Assembly: GCF_015487465.1 (NCBI RefSeq)
Contig: NZ_WFPS01000053.1
Location: 1-33,904 of the forward strand
Length of the DNA stretch: 33,904 bases
Reading direction: 5' to 3'
Source of the DNA: Persephonella sp.
GTDB lineage: Bacteria > Aquificota > Aquificia > Aquificales > Hydrogenothermaceae
Position numbers and translations under genes: made by a program. Shown one piece after another: positions 8,003-15,975 of this stretch (positions are counted from its first letter, which is position 1; every line of letters starts with the position of its first letter). Under the pieces are notes generated by a model, which worked only from the letters and a program-made list of their open reading frames with translations, was not told where the DNA came from and did not search any database.

Positions 8003-10680
8003 TTCTCAAAAGATTAAGACTGGAAAATTTTTTAGCCCATAGAGAAACAGAAGTAGAGTTTTCAGAAAGAGGGATCACCGTTTTTATAGGTGAAAACGGA
8101 GCAGGCAAAAGCTCAATAATAGAAGGTATACTTTACGGACTTTTTGGCAAAACAGATAAAGGGAATACAGCAGACCTTATCTATTGGGGAAGAAATCAAG
8201 CAAAAGTTGAGCTTGAGTTTAAAAAGGGAAGCTCTGAATACAGAATTGAAAGGGTAATAACCCAAAGAGGAAAAAGAACCGTAACCTCATCAACAGTTTA
8301 CAAAAAAGAAAAGGGAAGATTTATACCATACTTCCAAAAAAATGTATCCAGAGAGATACCAAAACTTACCGGACTGACCCAAAAAACATTTTTATCATCA
8401 GTTCTTGTAAAACAGGGGGATATAGAAGGTCTCCTTGATCTATCTCCAAGGGAAAGGGCAAAAGTTCTTGAAGACATTCTTGATATGACCCTTTACCAGA
8501 TTATAGTTGAAAATGTTGCAAACATCAGAAGAAGCCTTCAATCAACAGTTGAAGCATTAAAAACAGCACTTCAGCCAGAAGAAGAAATCCAGAAAGAGTT
8601 AAAAGAGATTAATACACAGATCAGAGAATTAAATGAAGAAAAATCAAAAACAAAAAAATTCCTTCAGGAAAAAGAGAAAGAGATAAAAAAACTGAATGAA
8701 CATCTTGAATTTCTTATGTCAGAAAGGGAAAAAAATATAAAAAACAAAGCAAAGATAGAAAAATCAAAAGAGATTATTAAAATCTCCCAAGAAAATATAG
8801 ATCAGTTAAACAGCAAGCTGAAAGAGATAAACAGCCTGAAAACAAAAATACCAGAACTTGAAAAACAGATTTCAAAACTAAGAGAATATGAAGAAGACCT
8901 GAAGAAAATAAGTCAGCTATTATTGTTAGAGGAAAAGATCAGGTCTGTAAACGAAAAGATAAAAGAATACAAGGAAAAAAAAGAAAAGTATGAAAACTTA
9001 AAAACCACTGCACAAAAATATTCAGAATTAGAAAAAGAGTTAAAAGAGATCAAGGATAAAATAAAAAATGCTGAAAAGCTAAAAGGCGAGAAAAAAGCTG
9101 TTGAAAGACAGCTTAAAGCGTCAGAAAAAAAAGTTGAAAAACTTCTTTCAGATTTATCAAAAGTAGTTGAAAAACTTATCAATCTAAAAAAGTCCTACCT
9201 AATACTGAAAGATAATCCATTGATGATAAACCAGTTCTTACAAAACAATGAAGAAAAAATAAATGATCTAATCAGAAAAAAAGAAGAGATAGACCAGCAA
9301 AAAGGAAGTCTTAAAGCAGAAGGGGAACAGATTAAAAAGAAAATAAACGAACTGACAGGAATAAAAGGAGAATGTCCAACCTGCAGCAGACCTTTAGACA
9401 AACATACAAAAAAAGAGCTAATAAAACATTTAGAAAAAGAGCTTGATCAAAAAAGAGAACAGTTCAAACAGCTGAACAAAAAAGAAAAGGAAATTCTCTC
9501 CCAGCTTGAAATAGAAAAAAAATCAAAAGACTACCTTTTAGAGTTCCAAAAGCTGTTTCAGGACTTTACAGAAAACCAAAAAGAAAACAAAAAACTAAAA
9601 GCAAAATTAACAGCCCTGACAGGGGAGATAAATAAACTGTCAAAACTGTATGAAAAAGAAATAGAAATAGAACAGTTTTTAAAACAAAACAAGGAAAATT
9701 ACCATCTGTTTAAAGAGGCAGAAAGATACCTGAAAAACACAGATTTTAATAAACTTCAGGAAAACTTTTCCCAATTAAACAACAGCCTGAAAGAATTAAC
9801 AAAGCAGGTAAACCCATCTGAAAAAGAAAAAATAGAAAAAGAGATATCATCACTTAGAAACTCAGAAAAAGAATACACCAGAATAAAACAGATTATCTCA
9901 GAGGAAGAAAACATAAAATCAGAAATAGAAAAATTACAGAACGAAGTAAAGCTGAACCAGAAAATAATAGAGAAAACAGAAAAAGAGCTTACAGATCAGG
10001 AACTGATAGAAAAAAATATAGAAGAAACAAAAAAAAATCTATCCCAAATACAATCTGAAACTCAGAAAATAAGAGATGAACTTTCAAAATTAGAAGAATC
10101 GTTAGGAAAAGCTGAAGGAATAAAAGAAACACTGATAGAAAACTTAGAAAAAATAAAAGCAAACTTACACCAGATAAAAACGCTGGAAAGCAAAATAGAA
10201 AAATACCATAAGATTGAATTCGCCCTCGGACCTAAAGGAATTCAAAAAGTAATAAGGGAAAATGCCCTTTCTGAGCTTCCAAAGGTAACCAACATAATAT
10301 TTTCAGCATTCGGTTTTCCATTTCAGCAGATAAAATTTTCGGAGGATTTTGATATTCTCCTTCTTGCACCTACACTTGAAAGAACAGAAAGGTATGTTCC
10401 AGTTTCCTCAATAAGTGGAGGACAGAAAGTAGCTTTAGGACTTGCTTTAAGATTGGCTATCGGTAGATTTCTCTCAAACAAAGCAGACTTTCTGATACTG
10501 GACGAACCCACTATACATCTTGATCAGCAAAGAAGAAGCGATCTTATCAACATACTTATCAATCTAAAGGAAAAAAGGTTTGTAAATCAGCTGATACTCG
10601 TTACCCACGATACCGAAATTGAAGACGCAGCAGACAGCATATATTACGTAGAAGGGGGAGATGTGAAACCTATAACCTGA
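7999..10680 (+). CDS. rad50: Rad50/SbcC-family DNA double-strand-break repair ATPase
   Basis: An 893-residue SMC-like ATPase that tethers DNA ends together with the Mre11/SbcD nuclease. Walker A is GENGAGKSS (residues 31-39), the Q-loop is in VKQGDIE, the ABC signature is ISGGQKVALGLALRLAIG, and Walker B is FLILDEPTIHLD near the C-terminus. Between them runs a very long Lys/Glu-rich coiled coil broken in the middle by a zinc hook, CPTC (Cys459 and Cys462), which dimerises through Zn. Its size and hook resemble archaeal Rad50 more than E. coli SbcC (over 1000 residues). Translation is coupled to the preceding gene by an ATGA overlap. No mre11/sbcD partner lies next to it or elsewhere in the window. 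No terminator is visible after its stop. Confidence 0.92.
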   Translation: MILKRLRLENFLAHRETEVEFSERGITVFIGENGAGKSSIIEGILYGLFGKTDKGNTADLIYWGRNQAKVELEFKKGSSEYRIERVITQRGKRTVTSSTVYKKEKGRFIPYFQKNVSREIPKLTGLTQKTFLSSVLVKQGDIEGLLDLSPRERAKVLEDILDMTLYQIIVENVANIRRSLQSTVEALKTALQPEEEIQKELKEINTQIRELNEEKSKTKKFLQEKEKEIKKLNEHLEFLMSEREKNIKNKAKIEKSKEIIKISQENIDQLNSKLKEINSLKTKIPELEKQISKLREYEEDLKKISQLLLLEEKIRSVNEKIKEYKEKKEKYENLKTTAQKYSELEKELKEIKDKIKNAEKLKGEKKAVERQLKASEKKVEKLLSDLSKVVEKLINLKKSYLILKDNPLMINQFLQNNEEKINDLIRKKEEIDQQKGSLKAEGEQIKKKINELTGIKGECPTCSRPLDKHTKKELIKHLEKELDQKREQFKQLNKKEKEILSQLEIEKKSKDYLLEFQKLFQDFTENQKENKKLKAKLTALTGEINKLSKLYEKEIEIEQFLKQNKENYHLFKEAERYLKNTDFNKLQENFSQLNNSLKELTKQVNPSEKEKIEKEISSLRNSEKEYTRIKQIISEEENIKSEIEKLQNEVKLNQKIIEKTEKELTDQELIEKNIEETKKNLSQIQSETQKIRDELSKLEESLGKAEGIKETLIENLEKIKANLHQIKTLESKIEKYHKIEFALGPKGIQKVIRENALSELPKVTNIIFSAFGFPFQQIKFSEDFDILLLAPTLERTERYVPVSSISGGQKVALGLALRLAIGRFLSNKADFLILDEPTIHLDQQRRSDLINILINLKEKRFVNQLILVTHDTEIEDAADSIYYVEGGDVKPIT

Positions 10681-10720
10681 AAAATTAGCTTTGAATATTG
10701 AAAAATCAGGCTAAAAACAC

Positions 10721-10748
10721 TTGACATTCTGAAAAGTATTAATATAAA
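10721..10748 (+). promoter_or_regulatory. Strong sigma-70-type promoter for hup
   Basis: TTGACA (10721-10726), a perfect -35, then a 16-base spacer and TATAAA (10743-10748). The start codon is 90 bases further on, leaving a leader of about 80 nt. Confidence 0.75.
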
Positions 10749-10768
10749 TTAAAAGTGTCAATAACTTG

Positions 10769-10803
10769 CCCCGAAATTATTGAGAGGTAATAACCTCAAG
10801 GGG
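10769..10803 (+). promoter_or_regulatory. Hairpin in the hup 5' leader
   Basis: CCCC (10769-10772) pairs with GGGG (10800-10803). Inside, GAGGT-AATA-ACCTC (10784-10797) forms a hairpin, or alternatively TTGAG (10780-10784) pairs with CTCAA (10795-10799). There is no U run, so it is not a terminator. A role in mRNA stability or translational control is inference. Confidence 0.4.
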
Positions 10804-10837
10804 AAGAAAAAATTTATTATTTTAAGGAGGGTCAGAT

Positions 10838-11110
10838 ATGACAAAAGCAGAATTAGTTGCAAAAGTTGCAGCTCAAGCAGGCGTTACAAAAGCTTCAGCA
10901 GAAAGATGCGTTAACGCTTTCGTTGCTGCACTTACAGAAGCTCTTGAAAAAGGTGAGAGGGTTGCTCTTCCAGGTCTTGGAGTTTTCAACGTTAAGGAAA
11001 GAAAAGCAAGAAAAGGAAGAAACCCAAGAACTGGGGAAGTTATTGAAATTCCAGCAAGAAAAGTTGTTACATTCCACCCAGCTAAAGCTCTCAAAGAAAG
11101 AGTTAAGTAA
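10838..11110 (+). CDS. hup: HU/IHF-family nucleoid DNA-binding protein
   Basis: A 90-residue basic protein with the full HU fold: the N-terminal helices [15 protein letters not shown]..., the turn [14 protein letters not shown], the DNA-binding arm [19 protein letters not shown] and the C-terminal helix [12 protein letters not shown]. It acts as a dimer that bends and compacts DNA. The strong promoter, an AAGGAGG ribosome site 9 bases before the ATG, and the monocistronic layout with its own terminator fit a highly expressed gene. Whether it is HU or an IHF-type subunit cannot be decided from sequence alone; a homodimeric HU is the simplest reading. Confidence 0.95.
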   Translation: MTKAELVAKVAAQAGVTKASAERCVNAFVAALTEALEKGERVALPGLGVFNVKERKARKGRNPRTGEVIEIPARKVVTFHPAKALKERVK

Positions 11111-11121
11111 TCAATATACAT

Positions 11122-11144
11122 GGGGGAGTTCCTCCCCCTTGTTT
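11122..11144 (+). terminator. Rho-independent terminator after hup
   Basis: GGGGGAG (11122-11128), loop TTC, CTCCCCC (11132-11138), then TTGTTT. It ends only a few bases before the next start codon at 11147, so the following gene must depend on read-through or on a promoter inside hup. Confidence 0.85.
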
Positions 11145-11146
11145 AA

Positions 11147-11884
11147 ATGAAAAAAATCAGATTAGATAGATACCTTTCTGAAGCAGGATTAGGTTCAAGA
11201 AAAGAAGTTAAAAAACTTGTCAAACAAAAAAGGGTCGCAGTAAACGGAAAAATAATTAATAATCCCTCAAAACATGTAGATCCTGAAAAAGATAAAATTT
11301 TTCTTGACGATCTTCCTGTTGAATACAAAAAACACCATTACTACATGTTTAACAAACCTTCAGGTTATATAACAGCAAAAGAGGATAAAAACTATCCTAC
11401 AGTTATGGAGTTTTTTGAAGATAACCCTTTTTACAACAAACTTTTTCCTGTGGGAAGACTTGATATAGACACAGAAGGTCTGCTTTTAATAACAGATGAC
11501 GGTCAGCTTGGACACAGGATATCCCACCCTAAATGGGAGGTTGAAAAGGAGTATTACGCTGTTGTAAAAGGAAACATATCAAATACCGATACAGATAAAT
11601 ACAAAAAAGAAGGTCTTAAATTCAAAAATTTCAAAACAAAGCCTTTTAATATAAAAGTTCTGTCCAGCTCTACTGAAAAATCAGAAATAACCATAACAGT
11701 AAAAGAGGGAAAATATCATATAGTTAAAAAAATAATGGAAAAATTAGGTCACCCTGTTCTTTATTTAAAAAGGATAAGAATTGGAAATCTTAAACTTGAT
11801 AAATCTTTGGAAGCTGGAGAATACAGAGAGCTAACACAAAGAGAGATTGAGCAGTTAAAAAAACTTGTTAATTTAAAGGCATAA
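11147..11884 (+). CDS. RsuA/RluB-family rRNA pseudouridine synthase
   Basis: 245 residues. An N-terminal S4 RNA-binding domain (residues 2-60, RLDRYLSEAGLGSRKEVKKLV...KQKRVAVNGK) is followed by the catalytic domain with GRLDIDTEGLLLI; Asp106 is the expected catalytic aspartate. It isomerises a specific uridine in 16S (RsuA) or 23S (RluB/RluE/RluF) rRNA. The target cannot be told from sequence alone, though the S4 start and insert-free length suit RluB-like bacterial enzymes. The start at 11147 is fixed by the S4 domain but lacks a ribosome-binding site: the upstream bases are the descending arm and tail of the hup terminator. It runs 2 bases before the following transporter gene. Confidence 0.88.
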   Translation: MKKIRLDRYLSEAGLGSRKEVKKLVKQKRVAVNGKIINNPSKHVDPEKDKIFLDDLPVEYKKHHYYMFNKPSGYITAKEDKNYPTVMEFFEDNPFYNKLFPVGRLDIDTEGLLLITDDGQLGHRISHPKWEVEKEYYAVVKGNISNTDTDKYKKEGLKFKNFKTKPFNIKVLSSSTEKSEITITVKEGKYHIVKKIMEKLGHPVLYLKRIRIGNLKLDKSLEAGEYRELTQREIEQLKKLVNLKA

Positions 11885-11886
11885 AA

Positions 11887-13035
11887 TTGAAAAAAATTCA
11901 GGCTGTTTCCTGGGCTCTTTTTGATTTTGCTGAAACAGTTTTTTCGGCAAATATAATATCCGTTTTTTTTCCTCTATGGATAATTAATATCCTTGGAGGA
12001 AGTTCTTATCATTATTCTTTTGTGTATTCCTCCTCAATTATACTTTCAATCCTTCTGGGAATTTTGACAGGTAAATTAGCCGATGAAAAAGGAATAAAAG
12101 ATATTTTTTTCAGATTTTTTGTTGTCGGTGTAATCTTTCTTCTTTTCTGCCTTTATTTTATTAGCTCTTTGACCTATGCACTTTTGCTGTTTTTCATAAT
12201 GAATATTTTGTATCAGCAGAGCCTGATCTTTTATAACTCTTTGCTAAAAGATGTTTCTGGAGACAAAGACAAAGGGTTGATTTCAGGTCTGGGCGTTGGA
12301 ATCGGTTACATAGGAGGTGTCTTCAGCCTTTTAATTGCCAACTACCTGTCAGACAGCCACTCTCAAACCTTTCTCATTACAGCCGTTATTTTCACTTTGT
12401 TTGCTTTGCCTTCTATCCTGTTTTTAAGATCAGAAAAAACAGAGCAGAAAAAAATAAAGATAAAAAACATTCTTAAAGAAAAAAAATTTTTGTTATTTTT
12501 AATCTCTGTTCTTCTCCTTACAGATGCCGCCCACGGTCTTATTATATTCATGTCTGTGTATCTAAACAAAGTTTTTAACATGACACAGGATCAGATAGTT
12601 AACACCATTGCTTTTGCAGGTATATTTGCAATTGTTTCTGCACCTATAATAGGTTATTCCCTAAAAAAATTAAAACCCTCTTTGTTTATGAAGTATATTT
12701 TTATAGGATGGATATCAGGGTTTATCCTCTTATTTGTTTCAAACACCACAACGATTTATGCTGTCGCCATATTTTTCGGGATACTGCTTGCTTCTTTATG
12801 GACTACGATGAGGGTTGTTTTAATTGAGATATCCCCACAATCACAACTAACAACGAGATTTGCGTTTATGGCACTTTCAGAAAGAATGGCAAGTGTGATA
12901 TCTCCCCTTACATGGGGAATAATAGTTTATGCTTTAGGTGAGACAGCATTTTCTTACAAAATAGCAGCTTTATTTTTAGGATTTTTTCCTTTGATAGGTC
13001 TTTTTATATATATCAAGTTTCTTAGAACTATCTAA
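11887..13035 (+). CDS. MFS transporter, UMF1/Atg22-like family
   Basis: 382 residues with 11-12 predicted membrane helices. The N-terminal motif SWALFDFAETVFSANIISVFFPLW matches the conserved start of UMF1 (unknown major facilitator 1, Atg22-like) proteins, and the loop GKLADEKGIKD is the MFS signature loop 2-3. Atg22 exports amino acids from yeast vacuoles, but bacterial members have no settled substrate. The start is TTG 11887, two bases after the previous stop, with AAAGG upstream. The 3' end overlaps the convergent cupredoxin lipoprotein gene by 8 bases. Confidence 0.8.
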   Translation: MKKIQAVSWALFDFAETVFSANIISVFFPLWIINILGGSSYHYSFVYSSSIILSILLGILTGKLADEKGIKDIFFRFFVVGVIFLLFCLYFISSLTYALLLFFIMNILYQQSLIFYNSLLKDVSGDKDKGLISGLGVGIGYIGGVFSLLIANYLSDSHSQTFLITAVIFTLFALPSILFLRSEKTEQKKIKIKNILKEKKFLLFLISVLLLTDAAHGLIIFMSVYLNKVFNMTQDQIVNTIAFAGIFAIVSAPIIGYSLKKLKPSLFMKYIFIGWISGFILLFVSNTTTIYAVAIFFGILLASLWTTMRVVLIEISPQSQLTTRFAFMALSERMASVISPLTWGIIVYALGETAFSYKIAALFLGFFPLIGLFIYIKFLRTI

Positions 13036-13405
13036 CATGTATCTCACCTTTTGTTGGGAATATCCCTGAACAGTAGGGACATGTATATAAGAAGTCTCCC
13101 GGATAAACCATTTTTACCTTAATCTCTTTAGTCTGACCCTTTTTTATATTCTTAACCATAACATCATAAGGGGGCATTATGTAAAAGCAGTGTCCGATAT
13201 TATCATCTCCGTAACCTGCACTAATACCATCGTCAAGAGCTGTTATCTTAAACAGAACAACCTCTCCCCTTTTCAAACTGATTTTATCGGGATTGTAACC
13301 GTCCTTTGATACCTTAATCTGAACAACTCTGTCAGGTTCTTCTTCTGTCTTTGTGCAGGATAGCAGAACAAAAATACTAACCAGTAGGAGGAGAGATCTT
13401 TTCAT
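13028..13405 (-). CDS. Cupredoxin-like lipoprotein with an unusual CxxC site
   Basis: 125 residues. The signal peptide ends in the lipobox LLSC (Cys17), so the mature protein is a membrane-anchored periplasmic lipoprotein. The rest looks like a cupredoxin beta-sandwich: VVQIKVSKDGYNPDKISLKRGEVVLFKI at the N-terminus, then GHCFYIMPP (His72, Cys73) and a C-terminal loop YTCPYCSGIFPTKGEI (Cys109, Cys112). Cupredoxins usually have Cys-x(n)-His-x(n)-Met, and CuA has Cys-x3-Cys. Here the second His and the Met are absent and the spacing is Cys-x2-Cys, so the metal, if any, is uncertain. It is the third gene of coaE, coiled-coil protein, cupredoxin, and overlaps the preceding gene by 29 bases. A periplasmic copper or electron-transfer role is inference. 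Confidence 0.7.
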   Translation of the reverse strand: MKRSLLLLVSIFVLLSCTKTEEEPDRVVQIKVSKDGYNPDKISLKRGEVVLFKITALDDGISAGYGDDNIGHCFYIMPPYDVMVKNIKKGQTKEIKVKMVYPGDFLYTCPYCSGIFPTKGEIHVR

Positions 13406-13655
13406 AATCTCTTAACACCCTCTCCAGATCTTCAATTTTTTTCTCTAAAAGTTTTATATGTTTTTTTATTAAAACCTTCTCATCTTTCTCAGATGAAACT
13501 TTATACATTTCTTTTAATTTTTCAATCTTTTTTTCATACGTTTTTATACGGGAGAGTATCTCTATTCTTACATCTGAATTTTTAATCTCAATGCTGTAGG
13601 AAAAGGAGACAAAACTAACCAGTATTAGAAAAGTTTTTAAGCTTTTTGTAAACAT
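13377..13655 (-). CDS. Small secreted coiled-coil protein of unknown function
   Basis: 92 residues. The N-terminus is a plain Sec signal peptide (KSLKTFLILVSFVSFSYS, likely cleaved near residue 21). The mature part is about 70 residues of charged, heptad-like helix (IKTYEKKIEKLKEMYK, LLEKKIEDLERVLRDYEK). I do not recognise a family. The start is ATG 13655 with GAGGTGG upstream, placed inside the last 41 bases of coaE. Its own end overlaps the start of the cupredoxin gene by 29 bases. Such double overlap suggests tight co-translation with both neighbours. It could oligomerise in the periplasm or help the cupredoxin lipoprotein; that is speculation. Confidence 0.6.
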   Translation of the reverse strand: MFTKSLKTFLILVSFVSFSYSIEIKNSDVRIEILSRIKTYEKKIEKLKEMYKVSSEKDEKVLIKKHIKLLEKKIEDLERVLRDYEKISPPTG

Positions 13656-14217
13656 TCTCCACCTCTTTTTTTAACTGGTCTATAGAACCGGTATTTTTTA
13701 TCACAATATCTGCATACTTTATCTTCTCATCAATAGGCATCTGTGATCTTATCCTTCTGAGAATTTCATCTTCTTTCATACCTTTTTTCTTTAATCTTTC
13801 TATCTGGATTTCTTCAGGAGCATAAACAACAATAACAATATCGTAATTTTTATAACTTCCTGTTTCTATCATCAAAGGAATTTCAGCTACAGCTACAGCA
13901 TCAGGATCCTTTTTATCAACACTCTTAAAAAAGTTTTCCAGTTCTTTAAAAACCTCCGGATGTATTATAGACTCAAGTTTTTTTCTCTTTTTTTCATCTT
14001 TAAAAACGATCTGTGCAAGTTTTTTACGGTCAATCTCGCCTTCAGAGGTAAAAACATTCCCAAACTCTTTTTTGATTTTTTCTTTTATATCTTTCCTTTT
14101 TAAAAGCTGATGAACGATCTGATCTGCACTTATTACATACGCCCCAAGCTCTTTAAACAGGTTCAAAACTGTGGTCTTTCCTGTTCCGATAGAGCCTGTT
14201 AAACCTACCTTAAGCAT
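13615..14217 (-). CDS. coaE: Dephospho-CoA kinase
   Basis: 200 residues, the usual family length. It phosphorylates the 3' hydroxyl of dephospho-CoA, the last step of coenzyme A synthesis. The P-loop is GSIGTGKT (residues 8-15), followed by GAYVISADQIVHQLL (conserved Asp in the substrate site), the LEx(I)IHPEV helix and the IPLMIETG segment. The start is ATG 14217 with a modest TTAGGT site. A terminator hairpin for the upstream AdoMet synthetase gene lies immediately before it, so its expression needs read-through or a weak internal promoter. Its end overlaps the coiled-coil gene by 41 bases. Confidence 0.93.
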   Translation of the reverse strand: MLKVGLTGSIGTGKTTVLNLFKELGAYVISADQIVHQLLKRKDIKEKIKKEFGNVFTSEGEIDRKKLAQIVFKDEKKRKKLESIIHPEVFKELENFFKSVDKKDPDAVAVAEIPLMIETGSYKNYDIVIVVYAPEEIQIERLKKKGMKEDEILRRIRSQMPIDEKIKYADIVIKNTGSIDQLKKEVENVYKKLKNFSNTG

Positions 14218-14225
14218 TATTTACC

Positions 14226-14249
14226 TAAAAAATAGGGGAAAATCCCCCG
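14226..14249 (-). terminator. Rho-independent terminator after the AdoMet synthetase gene
   Basis: On the minus strand GGGGA-TTT-TCCCC is followed by TATTTTTT. It begins a few bases after the stop at 14251 and ends 9 bases before the coaE start. Confidence 0.75.
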
Positions 14250-14250
14250 A

Positions 14251-15453
14251 TTAATAAAGCCTGAATTTTCTTTCAAGAAACTTCTGCCATGTATTTGGAA
14301 GATTGTGCAACTCCTCCTGAGCTATCTTTCTTACCTTATCTTCTATTCCTTTGATATCCCTGTTAACCCTAAGTTTTATGTCACACACCTGAGGCTCTGT
14401 TATAGGTTTTCCTATCTGGCTGACAAGATAAACATAAACCTCCTCTACCTCCTCTACTTCTGAAACTATCCTTTCTGCCATATCGGTTGCTGCTGTATTG
14501 TATATCTTTCCTATATGTGAAACAGGATTTTTTCCTGCTGCAGCCTCAAGACTCATAGGTCTGTAAGGTGTTATCAAACCATTTACCCTGTTTCCTCTCC
14601 CTATCTGTCCGTCGTCTCCAGCTTCAGCTGAAGTTCCTGTAACTGTGATATAAACAGAGTTGTTTTCAGGATCATCTGCTGTATTTACAAAGATATCAAC
14701 ATGTCTGTCTGTAAGCTTTTGAGCAATAGAATATGCATAATTAGAAACTATTTCTTTCTTATCAAGGTAATCTTTCACATCTTTTACATATTTATCAACA
14801 AATGCAGCGGCGATAGTTATTCTTATATTATCCCCGTTTCTAACACCCATAACTTTAATATCTTCACCAAGATAAGGATTGTCTTTTTTAAACTGTTTGC
14901 TGTTTAACCCCCTTTCAACCTCATATACAATTGTTTCAATATCATCAAAAGGAGCATGACCAACCCCAAATGAAGTATCATTAGCAAGGGGGATCTCTCC
15001 CTTTAGCTGAAACCTCTCAAAAAGCTCAACAAGATCCTTACTTCCAGGCTTTAGTTTTGGATGGATAATTACATGTTTTGTAACATCAAGGTTAGGGATA
15101 TTTTCTTTTAGCCAGTTGTGGGCTGTTTCTATCGCAATCTCCTCAACAGGTAGCCTTTTTCCGTTTATCTCATTTATAGCTCTCCCTGTAAGATATATCT
15201 CTATTGGGGAAATCATAGATCCGCCGCCAAAAGATGGCTCAGCAATGCCCCCGATAAGTAGAGCTTTATCAACATTGTGATGCATAATAGCTCCACATTC
15301 TTGTCTGTAAAGTTTTGATAGTGCTATTGATAATTCTTCTCCAAGAGCATCACAAATTGTGTCAGGGTGTCCAGTTCCTTTCCTTTCTACAATCTCAACA
15401 GGTTGCTCTGACACTTTGGGAAAATCCAACCTTCCGATAGAAATATTTGCCAA
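14251..15453 (-). CDS. mat: Archaeal-type S-adenosylmethionine synthetase
   Basis: 400 residues. It makes S-adenosylmethionine from ATP and methionine. The sequence belongs to the archaeal family (MAT type 2), not to bacterial MetK: VERKGTGHPDTICDALGEELS near the N-terminus, GGGSMISPIEIYLTGRA, the GVGHAPFDDIE segment and GTSAEAGDDGQIGRGNRVNGLI. The start is TTG 15453 (leading to ANISIGRLDFP), chosen because GGAGGT sits 7 bases upstream. An ATG at 15486 would read through that ribosome site and has none of its own. A terminator follows. Aquificota are known to carry this archaeal form in place of MetK. Its -35 region seems to overlap that of rpsT, so the two genes are divergent from a shared promoter region. 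Confidence 0.93.
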   Translation of the reverse strand: MANISIGRLDFPKVSEQPVEIVERKGTGHPDTICDALGEELSIALSKLYRQECGAIMHHNVDKALLIGGIAEPSFGGGSMISPIEIYLTGRAINEINGKRLPVEEIAIETAHNWLKENIPNLDVTKHVIIHPKLKPGSKDLVELFERFQLKGEIPLANDTSFGVGHAPFDDIETIVYEVERGLNSKQFKKDNPYLGEDIKVMGVRNGDNIRITIAAAFVDKYVKDVKDYLDKKEIVSNYAYSIAQKLTDRHVDIFVNTADDPENNSVYITVTGTSAEAGDDGQIGRGNRVNGLITPYRPMSLEAAAGKNPVSHIGKIYNTAATDMAERIVSEVEEVEEVYVYLVSQIGKPITEPQVCDIKLRVNRDIKGIEDKVRKIAQEELHNLPNTWQKFLERKFRLY

Positions 15454-15509
15454 CTTCTTACCTCCAATATTATTAATTGAAAACATTAGAATAATATAAT
15501 TTGCAGTCC

Positions 15510-15538
15510 TTTACAAGAGAACACATATCAGGTATAAT
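15510..15538 (+). promoter_or_regulatory. Sigma-70-type promoter for rpsT-tRNA-tilS
   Basis: TTTACA (15510-15515), a 17-base spacer, then a perfect TATAAT (15533-15538). A weaker minus-strand promoter for the AdoMet synthetase gene (TTGTAA at 15516-15511, TATTCT at 15493-15488) would share the same -35 bases. Confidence 0.75.
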
Positions 15539-15606
15539 ACATACCTTGAATTTTTGGTATTGATGTTATAAATTATTAAGTCCTTAAACGACAAAAGGAG
15601 GTTTAA

Positions 15607-15885
15607 ATGGCTCATACCCGTTCAGCAAGAAAAAGAATAAGACAGGCAGAGAAAAGAAGGCTTCTCAACAGATACCACATATCAAGAATGAAAACTGCGA
15701 TTAAGAGAATAAATGAAGCTCTCAAAAACAAAGATATAGAAACTGCAGAAAAATTACTTCCTCTTGCACAAAAACTCGCTTACAGAGCAGCTGCAAAAGG
15801 AGCAATCCACAAAAATGAGGCTGCCAGAAGAATATCAAGGGTTGCAAGGAAGATAAACACTGCAAAGCAATCCCTTTCCCAATAA
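15607..15885 (+). CDS. rpsT: Small ribosomal subunit protein bS20
   Basis: 92 residues, highly basic, with the hallmark start MAHTRSARKRIRQAEKRRLLNR and the AAAKGAIHKNEAARRISRVARK region of S20, a primary 16S rRNA-binding protein of the small subunit. The start has AAAGGAGG upstream. The stop lies 8 bases before a tRNA gene, with no terminator between, so rpsT and the tRNA are probably on one transcript that also reads into tilS. Confidence 0.97.
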   Translation: MAHTRSARKRIRQAEKRRLLNRYHISRMKTAIKRINEALKNKDIETAEKLLPLAQKLAYRAAAKGAIHKNEAARRISRVARKINTAKQSLSQ

Positions 15886-15893
15886 AAGAAAGT

Positions 15894-15970
15894 GGCGGTG
15901 TAGCTCAGCCGGTTAGAGCACGCGGCTCATATCCGCGGAGTCGCAGGTTCGAGTCCTGCCACCGCCACCA
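15894..15970 (+). tRNA. tRNA-Met (anticodon CAU), CCA encoded
   Basis: The cloverleaf folds fully: acceptor GGCGGTG/CACCGCC, D stem GCTC/GAGC, anticodon stem CGCGG/CCGCG with loop CTCATAT, T arm GCAGG-TTCGAGT-CCTGC, discriminator A and encoded CCA (15968-15970). The anticodon is CAU. Acceptor pairs 4-69 and 5-68 are both G-C, not the C-G pairs that in E. coli mark tRNA-Ile2 for TilS, so elongator tRNA-Met is the better call. A tRNA-Ile2 modified by the neighbouring TilS is not fully excluded. It is not initiator-like, because pair 1-72 is a true G-C. Position 38 is U, less usual than A. It sits between rpsT and tilS. Confidence 0.9.
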
Positions 15971-15975
15971 TTAAA

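Noticed and set aside
15894-15970. Calling the CAU tRNA a tRNA-Ile2 because tilS is adjacent
   Set aside because: Acceptor pairs 4-69 and 5-68 are G-C, not the C-G pairs expected of the TilS substrate as known from E. coli. Adjacency alone is not enough.
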